Origin: Phytophthora colocasiae
Lineage: Eukaryota > Oomycota > Peronosporomycetes > Peronosporales > Peronosporaceae
Assembly: GCA_018806915.1 (NCBI GenBank)
Contig: JAGKQI010000091.1
Location: forward strand, 1,426,001 to 1,490,000
DNA: 64,000 nt
Reading direction: 5' to 3'
The notes under the pieces were generated by a model. The model was not told where the DNA came from and did no database searches. It worked only from the letters and a program-made list of their open reading frames with translations. Numbering within the stretch: the first letter of the stretch is position 1; the number at the start of each line of letters is the position of its first letter. The position numbers were made by a program, and so were the translations under genes. Positions 31,139 to 41,445 of the stretch are shown one piece after another.

Positions 31139-32941
31139 ATGGCTACAAACGCCAGAGCTAAGCGCGATCGTGGCGGCGACGACCGTCCTACAGAAGTCAA
31201 ACGTGCTCGTGCATCACTAGACCAAGAGAAAAGCAAGCCAACCGTGCAGGAAGCAGTCAGACATGTGTCCTACCGACGCCTCAAGAACGTTCCATTACCA
31301 GACGAGATCTCCGTTCTTCCTCACGTTCTAAATCTCCTTGACACACTGTTAATGACACCAGAGGAAGCTCTTCAAGTGGCAATAGAGACGGACAACTTGA
31401 AGTGGGTGCAGGAGATATTGAACAGATTCCCCTGTGACTACAGCGACGCCATGGCGGAGGCTGCAGGCCTTAACCGTCTGGACGTCGTCAACCTGCTCAT
31501 CAAGGATATCTTCACGGGTAGCGGTGAATCATCACAAGCGATAGATGGGCTCGAAATGCGATTTGATAATAAGTTCATGCTGGTTATTATGGAGAAGGGG
31601 GCGTTATCAGCAGCTCGGAATGGCCACGTCACCATTTTGAAGCGCTTGTTGCCTATGGTTATTGATCAGGCAACCAACTATTTCCTGTACTGGTTCGACC
31701 GTGTCCAGAAAATTATGAACGAAGGCGTAGTCAACGGGCAATTGGAAGTGGTGAAATTTATGGTCGAACACGCAGCAGCCGACCACTATGGAGATCGGTA
31801 TTCGAGATGGAGTGACGATGATTCTCTGACCAAGGCGATTGTCGCTGGCCACATTGATGTGGCCGAGTTTCTAGTCGACCAAAGTATCATTTCATTGAAC
31901 CTGAAGAATGCCTTCATAGTGGCGGTGGATAAAGGACACGTATCTCTTGCTGAAAGAATCCGGGAGTTCTATTCGCAACGCCTGCACGGATCAGATTTGT
32001 TTATTGAGTTGGCATGGTCAGGGGGGCTTAATGCTGTGGAATATCTGTACAAGAATGGATGCAATGACTCGGAGCTAGTTGGACGAGCACTTATATATGC
32101 TGCAAGTGAAGCACAGAATGGAGTCGTCGAGTTCCTGGCTGAAACTGGTTGTGTGTCTTCCGCGGCGTTCGAGGAAGCTTTCAAACGAGCATGCTCCGGG
32201 GATAAATCTGTATTTCTCGACACCGTCACGTTCTTATACAAGTTGAACAAGGCTTCACCGCAATGCATCGAGCATGGTTTTGGCCTTACAAACAGCTTTG
32301 GGGTAGTAAAATTTCTCTATGAGAACGAGAAGATCTCAGATAAGGCTATTATCGCCGCCTTCGAGAACGCGCACTCAGACATCATCCTGTTCTTATACAA
32401 GCACCAGTGTATCCCGTCGAATTTGATCGATAAGGCGTTTCTGCATGCACTGAGGGCTCTGCATGCAACGCATCCCGACGGTAGAGAAAAAGAAACGAAA
32501 GAACAAGTCGTGAAATGTTTGCGAGGCGACGAACGCGTGTCCCCCACTGCCATGGGCAAAGCTTTCGTAAGTGCCGCTAAAAACGGCGAAAAGGAGATGA
32601 TGCTGTTCCTATACGACGAGTGGCGCACTCCACCGGAATATCTGGTAAAAGCATTTGTGGAAGCCATGCATCGCAAAAAGACTGAATTCGTAAAGGAGAT
32701 TTTGAAGCTTCTTTCAGTCGAAGAGCATGTGCCTCGGAAATTCATGCACGAGACTTTCGTTGCTGCTGCGCGTCATGGCCAAATGCCTATCCTGAAACTC
32801 GTTTGTGAAAATCTACCATCAGATTTACCTTTGGAAGTATTGAAGAACGCTCTCGACGTCGCTGGGGGCAACCACAAGATCGAGAGATTTCTTCGTAAGG
32901 AAGTATGTGATCAAGTCTTTAAGGAACATGCCCAAATGTAA
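31139..32941 (+). CDS. Ankyrin-like repeat protein, intact family member
   Basis: 600 aa from ATG 31139 (context 'cccaATGGCT'; an earlier in-frame TTG is not used as a start). The N-terminus is basic and polar ('RAKRDRGGDDRPTEVKRARA'), NLS-like. After 'LPHVLNLLDTLLMTPEEAL' come about 14 helical repeats of 30-35 residues in ankyrin style: 'GALSAARNGHVTILKRLLPM', 'GVVNGQLEVVKFMVEHAA', 'AIVAGHIDVAEFLVDQS', 'GVVEFLAETGC', 'DIILFLYKHQC'. No signal peptide and no catalytic motif. Such proteins bind partners; partner unknown. Four broken relatives lie in the window. Single exon. It is the only copy with an uninterrupted frame, so it may be under selection or be the most recent duplicate. Confidence 0.85.
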   Translation: MATNARAKRDRGGDDRPTEVKRARASLDQEKSKPTVQEAVRHVSYRRLKNVPLPDEISVLPHVLNLLDTLLMTPEEALQVAIETDNLKWVQEILNRFPCDYSDAMAEAAGLNRLDVVNLLIKDIFTGSGESSQAIDGLEMRFDNKFMLVIMEKGALSAARNGHVTILKRLLPMVIDQATNYFLYWFDRVQKIMNEGVVNGQLEVVKFMVEHAAADHYGDRYSRWSDDDSLTKAIVAGHIDVAEFLVDQSIISLNLKNAFIVAVDKGHVSLAERIREFYSQRLHGSDLFIELAWSGGLNAVEYLYKNGCNDSELVGRALIYAASEAQNGVVEFLAETGCVSSAAFEEAFKRACSGDKSVFLDTVTFLYKLNKASPQCIEHGFGLTNSFGVVKFLYENEKISDKAIIAAFENAHSDIILFLYKHQCIPSNLIDKAFLHALRALHATHPDGREKETKEQVVKCLRGDERVSPTAMGKAFVSAAKNGEKEMMLFLYDEWRTPPEYLVKAFVEAMHRKKTEFVKEILKLLSVEEHVPRKFMHETFVAAARHGQMPILKLVCENLPSDLPLEVLKNALDVAGGNHKIERFLRKEVCDQVFKEHAQM

Positions 32942-33165
32942 GGCTTTTTCAACGTTCAACTACTTTTTCTGGATTGATAGACATGGTTGATCTGATTTCT
33001 TACTTAAACAAACTCAACCAAGTATCGCAGAAGTTTCTGGTAGTGACCATCAAAGTGTTTCGATTTGATCCTTAAGTAGAGGTAAGGCATCAAAATGCTG
33101 CTGCAAAAATAAATACTACCACCGCCATAAGGAATTCCAGTCAGGCTAACGGGCACCTACGCACC
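32942..33165. other. Convergent 3' ends
   Basis: 3' flank of the ankyrin-like gene meeting the 3' end of the Crinkler-type gene. The first 100 bp recur after copy A at 47666-47742, so the duplicated unit included the 3' UTR. Confidence 0.5.
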
Positions 33166-35105
33166 TTAATTAGCACCAATTTCACCGGGAAGGCAGCACA
33201 CGAACTGTGGGATTTTATCCATTGCTTCACTGTACGATTTGTCTCGTAGGTTGTTGAGACCCTCTCGCATTTGTCCAGTGACAAAAGCCACATTTTTGTG
33301 GTCTTTAGCGACTGCTTCCCGGAGCTTGTCGACTTCGTAAATTCCTAGCGCCTTCAGTTTACCCACTGTAACAGGGCCGATGTGCGTGTCATGGCGCTCT
33401 GGACGGATCTTCTGTCGCTGATAGCTGGCCGCAATTTCTGCTTTTTCCACGATAAAAACTAAAGCCACTCGCTCCGGGTGAGCTTTCACCGCCTCCACCA
33501 ACCCAAGTTTGTCCAGGACATTGAGAATTCCCGACGCATTGACAGGATGGTTCTTTGCGATCGTCGTCTGAAACAAAGTCAAACGGTTCTTGGGGTTCGC
33601 GTTCCAATCGATCAGCATTCGTTGTGTCTCGTCCGAGCCCTTACCAGGCTCCATCTTCGGGATATAAAATCCGTCAATCGACTCAAACTGCTCACTCTCC
33701 GGCTTATGGTACGGACCCAGCGTTGCGTTCTGTGCAGACAAATTCTTGAGTGCGAACTCGTCTGTTTCGCCCATTTCGAGCGTGAGGTCCTCAAACGTTA
33801 GAGCTTGAGTGTGTTCCCCACGCTTTGACCCCTTACTATTACTCGGTAGCGGCCGAAGTTGTAGTTTGCAGCCTCGTCCTAGTGTTTCGTGCAACCCCAA
33901 CTTCGAATATCCATCCACCCAGCGTTGCACCTTTCGGAATATCCTGAAGACACTTGAGTAATTCCTCTCTCTTCCCACCCACCATTTCGAACATACGCCT
34001 CTCAAGTTCTTGCGCGACAAACGGAGACGCGAGGTCGGTTTTGATCAGGTCCCCATGCTCCGCTTCAAACTGGAGGAGACGATGACAAACTTCGGCTGTT
34101 TCGTTTCTTCTGAGAAGAGTCCTCACGTCTTCTAGGTTTCCGAGGTGTCCAATCCTCTTCAGCAAATAATTTCGTTTCTCGTTGACGAGTTTCTCGGTGA
34201 GTAAAAAGCACTCCCGTGCCGCACCACCGAAAGTATAAAACCTCTTCTCGATCACGTCGCCAATGATGTAAGATTTGTCTCCATCTCTTCTCTGGAGGGC
34301 AAGCTCTTCTGCAGCCTGTTGGAGCTCCGTCAATGTCCAGAGAGGCATGTAGAGAGTGCAGTTGTCGTTCTTCACTCTTCTCATCCAAGCATCATTGGGA
34401 CTTGTAAAGATGACAGTTTGAATCTCACCTCGTAGCCTGTTGGGAGGTCCATCACACAGTACGAGCACCTTCTTTTTCTCTTTGTAGGCCGCTCTGACGA
34501 AGCTGTTGATTTCATCTTCAGACATCAAACCTTCCTCCATGTCTTCGTTGTCTTTAAAAGCGAGGACATGCAATATCTCACCCCCGTTGTAGGCCGCTGC
34601 AATGATCCACGTGTCATTTCTTTCCATCTCTTCCATCTCCTCCCGAAAGCGCTGGAAGAAATAGGCGTAAAAGATGGACTTGCCGATGCCTATACAGGAG
34701 AACACAACACAGCTACAGTAAGTGTGAACAACCCGAAAGAAAAACCAACTACGAGCCATAGTCTATCTCAATTAATAAGCGTGCAGACGCCCCACCTGGT
34801 GTCCCCGTAACGGTTATAAACCTTTTCTTGTCGTTCAACATATTCTTCACCAGTGTGTAGTACTCATCGTAGCATTTCCGCACGTAGTAGTACTGACCAA
34901 GATCGTAGTCGTTCGCGAACGGTATGGATGGCAGCACTTTCAATCGATTCAATTTGGACCACATTAGAGGTAGAAGCGGTGCCCCTGGCTCACTTTTTTG
35001 CAGAAATCTCTCTTCGCTAGCCTTGGGCGTCCTCTGCTTTTTGCTCGGTGGCTGCTCTTGACTCATTGCTGCACAAAAGAAAACTGCGACAACAATCGGC
35101 AACAT
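33166..35105 (-). pseudogene. Crinkler (CRN)-type P-loop NTPase plus nuclease-like domain
   Basis: ATG 35066 ('MSQEQPPSKKQRTPKASEER') or ATG 35105, which adds a short hydrophobic, possibly secretory 'MLPIVVAVFFCAA'. Exon 1 ends at 34796 inside the Walker A motif; an intron 34795-34690 (GT-AG, 106 bp) is removed to give 'VTGTPGIGKSIFYAYFF'. The NTPase domain continues with 'KKVLVLCDGP' (Walker B-like). After a 1-base frameshift at a run of four bases (33895-33898) the rest reads to 33166, with 'VALVFIVEKAEIAASYQRQ', similar to the nuclease-like end of Crinkler/RHS proteins. The LFLAK header of classical CRN effectors is absent. CRN proteins act in host nuclei or in inter-element conflict. One indel decides whether it is a gene or a pseudogene. 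Confidence 0.65.
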
Positions 35106-35378
35106 AGCAAAATACCAACTGCTACCGGTATGAAATCGGTAAAGATAGAGAATCGATGTTGTTGGTACTAGTACTGTAGTAGTAGTACCGTCAATTAAGA
35201 GCCGCTTGCCAATTAAGAGCCATCTTCCATTTTGACCTATCATGCAGTGTTTTTGAGCTTTACCACCTCTTATTCGCTAATACGTCATAAGTACGAATAC
35301 CTGCACATTTCCATTAAAAAATTTTGGCGGGAAACCCTTAACGTTTTAGCGCCACAACCATTCAATCCGTCAATTACC

Positions 35379-36815
35379 ATGACGAAGACTAAAGGACGCC
35401 CGGACTATAAGACTGAGCTAAAGATCGATGTCGTTGCACGAATTCTAGGAGGCGAGGCAGTTGCAGCAGTTTCGGCCTCTTCAGGAGTCCCAGAGAGAAG
35501 AATTCGCGTGTTGAAGAATAAATCCAAGCAAGGGAAGTCGCTGAAGCCGGCTCGCCCAGGGAAAAAGCCACTTCTACCACCAGAGGCAGAACAGCACATA
35601 TATGATTGGGTGGTCGGGCGTCAGCTCGTCGGGTATCCTGTTGACCTGGTGGGCATTTTGAGGAAGGCGAAGGAGATTTCTTTGCTTGTGTGTGGCACGA
35701 GCGTCGGCGGTGGATGGTACCGCCGTTTCTTGGAGCGACATCCGTCGCTAACACCGAGGATTGCTCAAGCGCTATCTCTGAAGCGTAATTGCGTTGTGCA
35801 GGAAGATCTAACTACGCTATTCAATACGATAGCCAAGTTGGTGATCGAGCACCGCTTGGACAGCTCACGGGTGTTCAATATGGACGAGACAGCTTTTCAG
35901 ACTCGGAAGAAAAGCAAAAAGGTGATTGCAGTACGTGGTTCCTCCAATATTTGTACAGATCCATGCGTCAACTTTCATCTCTCTATCGTTGCGTGTGGAA
36001 GTGCTGCCGGGTTCGTGGTGCCACCCGCATTTATCCTGCCGGGTAAGACAGTCCAGTGGGATATTCTGGAAGCTTGTGAGATTTCGGGGGCGTCTATTAC
36101 AACGTCGCCGTCAGGGTTTATCAACGCGTTCCTGTTCCAGGAATGGCTACAGTTTTTTGCTGACTCTGTTCCTAGTAGCGTGCAGCGACCGATACTGCTA
36201 GTTCTAGACGGTTGCGCGTCGCACTATTCTGTCGATGTGATAGATGCAGCTACAAGTCTGGGCATCTTGCTGGTGCTGCTACCGCCTAATGCTACTCATC
36301 TGCTGCAACCATTGGACGTCGCTGTGTTCGCGACACTAAAGGAAAAACTGTGTAACCTCATTAACGAGGTCGTTGAGGAAGATGACGAAGGCTGCTATTC
36401 TATCGACAAGGTCACGGCTATCAGGTTGGCTAGTATGGCGTGGAAGAGTGCCAAGATTGGCCGTAACATCAAAGTTGGGTGCAAGACGTGTGGAATATTT
36501 CCAGTGTCGCTTGTTAGTATGACCGATCGTCTACAAGTCTACAACAGAAATGGCACTCCGCGCCATGTTCACCTCGCGTCGTGGCTGCACGCAAAGCCAG
36601 TTGTAGAAGCTGATGTGCTTACATTGCCTTCACCACCAAAGAAGGCGAGGAAGCGCAAACGAGTATCTGTGGGAGGACGTTGGCTAACCCATGAAGTCCT
36701 GCAAGAACTTACAGTCAACCAAGGTAACAGGAAAGAGAAAGGAAAAAGAAAACGCAAGATGGCTGCAACCGCACCTGCCCAGACGCACGAGGTCATACTG
36801 TCAGTCGTTGTCTAA
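35379..36815 (+). CDS. Pogo/Tigger-type DDE transposase, intact ORF
   Basis: 478 aa from ATG 35379, the first in-frame ATG. An N-terminal helix-turn-helix ('AVAAVSASSGVPERRIRVLK') is followed by a CENP-B-like segment ('PEAEQHIYDWVVGRQLVGYP', 'WYRRFLERHPSLTPRIAQAL'). The DDE_1 core has 'VFNMDETAFQTRKK' (Asp 1), 'LLVLDGCASHYS' (Asp 2) and 'LPPNATHLLQPLDVAVFATL' (Asp 3). The C-terminus is basic ('KKARKRKRVSVGG', 'KEKGKRKRKM'), suited to nuclear import. All catalytic residues are present and no frame break is seen, so this may be an active or recently active autonomous element. It inserted about 85 bp upstream of the Crinkler-type gene's possible start. Confidence 0.9.
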   Translation: MTKTKGRPDYKTELKIDVVARILGGEAVAAVSASSGVPERRIRVLKNKSKQGKSLKPARPGKKPLLPPEAEQHIYDWVVGRQLVGYPVDLVGILRKAKEISLLVCGTSVGGGWYRRFLERHPSLTPRIAQALSLKRNCVVQEDLTTLFNTIAKLVIEHRLDSSRVFNMDETAFQTRKKSKKVIAVRGSSNICTDPCVNFHLSIVACGSAAGFVVPPAFILPGKTVQWDILEACEISGASITTSPSGFINAFLFQEWLQFFADSVPSSVQRPILLVLDGCASHYSVDVIDAATSLGILLVLLPPNATHLLQPLDVAVFATLKEKLCNLINEVVEEDDEGCYSIDKVTAIRLASMAWKSAKIGRNIKVGCKTCGIFPVSLVSMTDRLQVYNRNGTPRHVHLASWLHAKPVVEADVLTLPSPPKKARKRKRVSVGGRWLTHEVLQELTVNQGNRKEKGKRKRKMAATAPAQTHEVILSVVV

Positions 36816-36898
36816 GGAAATTAAAACATGTTAGTTTGAGTCTGTGGATTTTATTTAAGAAACTGCAACGCTTACCATTGTAGTGCGGAGAATTAACG

Positions 36899-36990
36899 GC
36901 AACGATCGGACTCGAACCCGCGACAACCCTGCTCCCCGAAGGGCCCTCAATAAGCCGGCCGTCTTAACGGCTCGAGCTGTCAGCACTTGA
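36899..36990 (-). ncRNA. tRNA-derived (SINE-like) sequence
   Basis: Minus strand: a D-arm-like 'gctcgagccgttaagacg', similar to Leu/Ser tRNAs (ggccgagtggttaaggcg), a variable-arm hairpin 'cccttcgggg', and a perfect B-box 'ggttcgagtcc'. Acceptor arms do not pair, so it is not a functional tRNA. It lies between the transposase stop and the 3' terminal repeat. Oomycetes have tRNA-derived SINEs; family not assigned. Confidence 0.4.
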
Positions 36991-37355
36991 AGTATAGCAG
37001 TGATTCAAATCGGCCTTCACCTACAGTAATGTATATACTGGTATATTTTATATAAGATACTGAATATTAAAAGATGGAGTAGCCCTATACCTCCAGCTGG
37101 CAAATTTTCGGGACGCGTTCTTCTTAGTGAAAGCAAGGTAAAAAGCGGCTCTTAATTGGCAAGACCGGCAAATTTGTGGGCTCCACAGCAACGCGTGCCT
37201 TGGTCGCGGTTTCATTCACTCGCAGATGTAATAATCTTCAAAAAATCGTGGAGAGAATGCACTTTCTAGAACTGTTTTGCTTTTTACCCCTTTCAAAGTG
37301 GTTGCCGAGGAATGATCGAGAGCTTGCACCGATTCTGACACGGCTCTTAATTGAC

Positions 37356-38395
37356 CATTTCCCTTAGTGTAATTTCATTTCAGCTTTTCCAGTGATTATT
37401 CCAATATAGAATATTAATAACACATAATTAAATGGACTCTTGGTGTAGTGCTGCATCGAGCGCATTCTTTAATTGAAGATCACGTCAGTTATGTCGACAG
37501 CTTATTCTTGTGTTTGCAGGTCCTTGCGCATTCGGCCTGAATCGGCACCGGCCTCCACTTGACTCTTGAACTCGTCCAACGACGCGGACGTTGTCCTGGC
37601 AGACCGAGGAAGTTGAGCACGTTTTGAATGGTGAAAAGAATTGTATTCTGTTGGCAGGAACATAATCTCACCTTGAGATTGTGTTCCTGTCTTACGGGTC
37701 GTGCAATCCTCAAAGGATCGGGAGTTAAGAAACGCGGTGTGTTTGTAAGAGAAGAGTATAGTCAGTCTGAAAAAGCACGCCTCGCCCATAAGTGCACAGC
37801 TTTGACCTAACTTGATCACACCAACACCTTTGACAACAAGTTATGAGCCCAAGTGACGAGGACAGGGGCTGGCGTACGATAGGGCCAGCTGCGAAGCGCG
37901 TACTAGCAGCATCACAAGCTAGGCGCCAATATCCAGTGATCACCGAGACTCCATCAGCGCCGCCGAGCAACGGAGACGAAGATGTATTACCTATGGAGGC
38001 GCGGCCATACTCCGAAGAGTAGATGCCATAGAGCAAGAGAGATTGTATCTTCCAGCCCCGACTGATACGTTTGTCCATCAGAGACAGGTCCCTCGCGTCA
38101 TGAGCGGGCGGAGTGTGAATCGATCCAAGCATCGATACCTGCCCAACCAATGGGTGTCGCAATCTTCTCGCTCACTTGTGAGCAAGAAGATAGTTTGGTA
38201 TGGTAGCACTTGTACAGAGAAAGTCTTAATTCAGTTTTGTAGTGCCCGAGATTTCCTCTCGAGGTCGCTTGGGGTTGATGCCCACGTCTGCTTGGCCAGA
38301 GCAGTAGTCGACTTTATTCTTTAGATTCCAGAATGAGCGTGCTCGCTCATTCTCCAGCACTAGCCGCTATTTTCCGTTAACATGCATTTCTTATT
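37356..38395. other. Mostly non-coding; two hairpins
   Basis: Contains a hairpin caggaacataatctc-acctt-gagattgtgttcctg (about 37658-37693) and another, agaatgagcg-tgct-cgctcattct (about 38332-38355). A minus-strand piece 'ASLDEFKSQVEAGADSGRMR' (about 37590-37510) looks Gag-like but is too short to assign. Confidence 0.4.
37843..38022 (+). CDS. Small 59-aa ORF, unknown
   Basis: ATG 37843 to TAG 38020-38022. The product is hydrophilic, begins 'MSPSDEDRGWRTIGPAAKRV' and ends in an acidic tail. The next codons are stops. It may be the N-terminal exon of a lost gene or of a retroelement Gag. No domain recognised. Confidence 0.25.
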   Translation: MSPSDEDRGWRTIGPAAKRVLAASQARRQYPVITETPSAPPSNGDEDVLPMEARPYSEE

Positions 38396-38617
38396 GTCGC
38401 TTGGCCACATTGTTTTCTAGTCAACCAAAGTTACATTTCGTGGAACATGAAAAGTGCCTTCATAGTGGCGGTGGATAAAGGACACGTATTGTCGTATTCA
38501 GCGAAATTTCCCAAACTGGGCCGATTCGCGACCCTTAGGGCGAACCGACGGGCAATCGACCAAAGCAAGATCTTCGTTGCTTCACTCTCTCATCTAAGGC
38601 AAACAGCGTTGTGTAAG

Positions 38618-38899
38618 ATGGAAGCTGCGGTCGCGACACAACATGCCCACCCTAACACAGTTTTACACTGTTTGTACGGATACTACAACCTTGGTTACTC
38701 AAAAAAGGAGCTCGCTCGCGTTTACAACAAGGATTTGAAGACAATAAGCAATTGGATTCGCGTCTATGAATCCACAGGGACATACCAACGAGCAACGACC
38801 TCGACCGACAAGAAATTTACGAAGTCTCTTGTGATTTTACCGCCCTCCCCTTCATGTATTCGCGGAATTTATGCCATATCTTCTCCACAATGCTGCTGA
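38618..38899 (+). pseudogene. Tc1-like transposase, DNA-binding domain only
   Basis: 93 aa from ATG 38618. It has the helix-turn-helix 'LGYSKKELARVYNKDLKTIS' and 'NWIRVYESTGTYQRA', the classic Tc1/IS630 type first DNA-binding motif. After 'DKKFTKS' the frame loses similarity and ends; the DDE catalytic domain is absent. So the element is non-autonomous, or the catalytic part was replaced by the antisense ORF region. Confidence 0.65.
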
Positions 38900-39221
38900 A
38901 CGACGGGCCCTCAACAGCATACACTTCCAGCGCGTCACCGGACGTGTCACGTTGGCTGACAGCGGCCTTGACTATCGGCTTCACGACAAGCCTGTATAGG
39001 TGTCCATCAGTCGATGGACGCTCACCACCATCGCGTGTAGCTCGCTGCATAAGACGGGGTGATCGACGAACTAATGCCACGCTCTCGGTGTTTGCTGCAA
39101 CCCGCGCCAACGAGTCTGCTTCTGGAGTGCTAATGCCAGCTCCAGCTGACTCAATCTGACCCAGCCTTGGTGACCTTCTTATGGGGGAGTTCTCGCTGAA
39201 CTTGATGGTGAGGATGGACAT
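38817..39221 (-). CDS. 134-aa ORF with duplicated RRSPRL motif, inside Tc1 element
   Basis: Opposite strand to the transposase piece, ATG 39221. It carries 'IRRSPRLGQ' and, 40 residues later, 'VRRSPRLMQ', short basic SPR-type motifs that can bind the DNA minor groove. The C-terminal part is '..EKIWHKFREYMKGR'. A possible upstream part, 'MASVDSTTSEDMVGRGD' (39492, minus), is separated by stops. It may be captured foreign sequence. Function unknown. Confidence 0.35.
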   Translation of the reverse strand: MSILTIKFSENSPIRRSPRLGQIESAGAGISTPEADSLARVAANTESVALVRRSPRLMQRATRDGGERPSTDGHLYRLVVKPIVKAAVSQRDTSGDALEVYAVEGPSFSSIVEKIWHKFREYMKGRAVKSQETS

Positions 39222-40523
39222 GTAGCAGGGTGCTGCGGAGTTAGGGATCCATGAGCATTGCTTTCAGCCGTGCTCGCTGGTTATGAAGTGAAGCGCGGCG
39301 AATCTTGTGCCAGTTGGATGCTCTCGGGACTCAGCTCTTCATGCAGAGACCTCCTCGCATGTGAGCAAGCAGAATAAGGATGGACTCGCTGCGAAACACG
39401 TCTGCTACGCGCATCCTCTCGCTGCGGCGAGGGGTCTGTCGTGTCGCCGCGACCAACCATGTCTTCGCTTGTAGTGCTATCCACGCTCGCCATTGTTGTG
39501 AGATAAAACACTGAACAGTCATGAAATCTAGTCATTTTGATAGGTCTGGCGATTGGGCGGCGGTTCGCCTCGGGTCGATTCAATGAACCGCCCTTGGGAA
39601 TTTTGAATGAAATCCACAATATCTCTTGCTGAAAGAATCTGGGAGTTCTATCCGCTACGTGGACCAGATTTGTTTATCGCGTTGGCATTTTCTCGGGGGA
39701 TTGTAATGCTGTGGATACAAGAATGGATGCAACGGCTCGGAGCTAGTTGGACAAGCACTTATATATGCTGCAAGTGAAGCACAGAATGGAGTCGTCGAGT
39801 TCTTGGCTGAAACTGGTTGTGTGTCTTCCGAGGCATTCGAGAAAGCTTTCAAACGAGCGTGTTCGGGGGATAAATCTGTATTTCTCGACACCGTCACGTT
39901 CTTATACAAGTTGAACAAGGTTTCACCGCAATGTATCGAGCATGGTTTTGGCCTTGCAAACAGCTTTGGGGTAGTAAAATTTCTCTATGAGAACGAGAAG
40001 ATCTCAGATAAGGCTATTACTACTGCCTTCGAGAACGCGGTGCGGTTGTGCCACACAGAGCACCCAGACATCATCCTGTTCTTATACAAGCACCAGTGTA
40101 TCCCGTCGAATTTGATCGATAAGGCGTTTCTGCATGCACTGAGGGCTCTGCATGCAATACATCTTGACGATAGAGAAAAAGAAACGAAAGAACAAGTCGT
40201 GAAATGTTTGCGAGGCGACGAACGCGTGTCCCCCACTGCCATGGGCAATGCTTTCGTAAGTGCCGCTAAAAACGGCGAAAAGGAGATGATGCTGTTCCTA
40301 TACGACGAGTGGCGCACTCCACCGGAATATCTGGTAAAAGCATTTGTGGAAGCCATGCATCGCAAAAAGACTGAATTCGTAAAGGAGATTTTGAAGCTTC
40401 TTTCAGTCGAAGAGCATGTGCCTCGGAAATTCATACACGAGACTTTCGTTGCCGCTGCGCGTCATGGGCAGGGATAGGAAAAATACAATGTCATACGGAT
40501 TGGAGGCCTTCATTCAAGCCAAT

Positions 40524-40667
40524 TCGGCGTTTCAGGAATCTGAAACGGATTTTTCCGCGTCGACGAAAGCGAAACCCACGTCGCTTAAAGGAGGCGCCAC
40601 CGGCGAAGCTCCAATTCCTGAGACCTCAGTCCTTCTTCTCCGCCCAAGCGAGCCAAGAAAAGATAAA
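40524..40667 (+). repeat. Split direct repeat A1
   Basis: Begins tcggcgtttcaggaatctga and ends at the aagaaaagataa just before the first ORF. It contains ggaggcgccaccggcgaagc, shared with A2 at 46545-46711. Confidence 0.9.
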
Positions 40668-40668
40668 C

Positions 40669-41445
40669 ATGTCCACGCCACCAAGCCCGTCCGAGTCGCC
40701 CGCCGCAGACCCCGCGTCGTCTACAGCTGGCTCAGCTCCAGCGGCCACACCGCCCGGGATCGGCGAGACTCTACCCATGCCGGAGGCACCGGCAGCTCAA
40801 CCGGTCGCGGTAGCCTCGCCCGACCTAACGCTCGCGCCAATGGCCGATTCAGCTCCACCGGCGGCTACACCTACGTCGACTCCTCGCGTCAGCTCGCGCA
40901 TCGCAAAGCGCAAGATCGCGAACGATGCCATCGCGGAGGCACGACGCCAGAAACAACGGCTAATCATTCGGAAGGAAGCGACCGCAGCAGCGTCGGTGGC
41001 GGCGCGACGTATCCCCACACCACGTCCGGATCCTCCTCTCGCCCCAGCTGACGGACCTTCACGTGACCCGGCCACAGCGTTGGCGCCTGCATCAGCTCCA
41101 CCAGAGACGCCAGATACATGTACAACCGCTTCACCGCCGATCTCGGCCCCCCTCACCGCAGGTGAAGGCCTTCCCGCAACACCAGCAAGGGTGGCGACCT
41201 TAACACAGTCGATGCCGACCACAACGTCCAGGACGTCGACGACGGGGAAGGCGAAAGCGAAGGCGTCGGCGAAGAAGAGAACATCCACGACGCCGCGAGC
41301 ACCACCAACCAGGAAGTCCGTGCCGCCAAAGCCTGCGCCGAATTCGGCACCAGGCCAACCACCGTCGGCACCAGCTCCACCGTGTACCACCACGCCTGCT
41401 GCAGCCCCAGCACCCACACGCGCTCCGACCGTCCTGACGATTTGA
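40669..41445 (+). CDS. Ngaro-like ORF1, Pro/Ala-rich Gag N-terminus
   Basis: 258 aa from ATG 40669, right after repeat A1. Rich in Pro, Ala, Ser and Thr with a basic segment ('RVSSRIAKRKIANDAIAEAR') that could bind nucleic acid. It ends at TGA 41443. The next frame (+1) continues as an acidic stretch ('FDSESDSEIELASV') into the Gag core, so ORF1 and the next ORF may be one Gag broken by a frameshift, or joined by +1 frameshifting. Confidence 0.6.
   Translation: MSTPPSPSESPAADPASSTAGSAPAATPPGIGETLPMPEAPAAQPVAVASPDLTLAPMADSAPPAATPTSTPRVSSRIAKRKIANDAIAEARRQKQRLIIRKEATAAASVAARRIPTPRPDPPLAPADGPSRDPATALAPASAPPETPDTCTTASPPISAPLTAGEGLPATPARVATLTQSMPTTTSRTSTTGKAKAKASAKKRTSTTPRAPPTRKSVPPKPAPNSAPGQPPSAPAPPCTTTPAAAPAPTRAPTVLTI

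Larger units (their letters stand above)
35190..37355 (+). mobile_element. Pogo-like DNA transposon with nested terminal repeats
   Basis: Outer inverted repeats gtcaattaagagccg at 35190-35204 and its complement at 37341-37355. A second, inner pair, gccaattaagagcc, lies at 35208-35221 and 37147-37160. The unit is 2166 bp with an intact transposase ORF and a tRNA-like piece. The TA duplication expected for pogo elements is not clear at the outer ends. Confidence 0.7.
38489..39619 (+). mobile_element. Tc1/mariner-type element, TA duplication
   Basis: 1131 bp with imperfect 26-bp terminal inverted repeats, TTGTCGTATTCAGCGAAATT... and, at the other end, TTGTGGATTTCATTCAAAAT..., both followed by TCCCAA. 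TA (38487-38488 and 39620-39621) is duplicated. The insertion point in copy A is exact by comparison with the intact gene. Confidence 0.85.
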
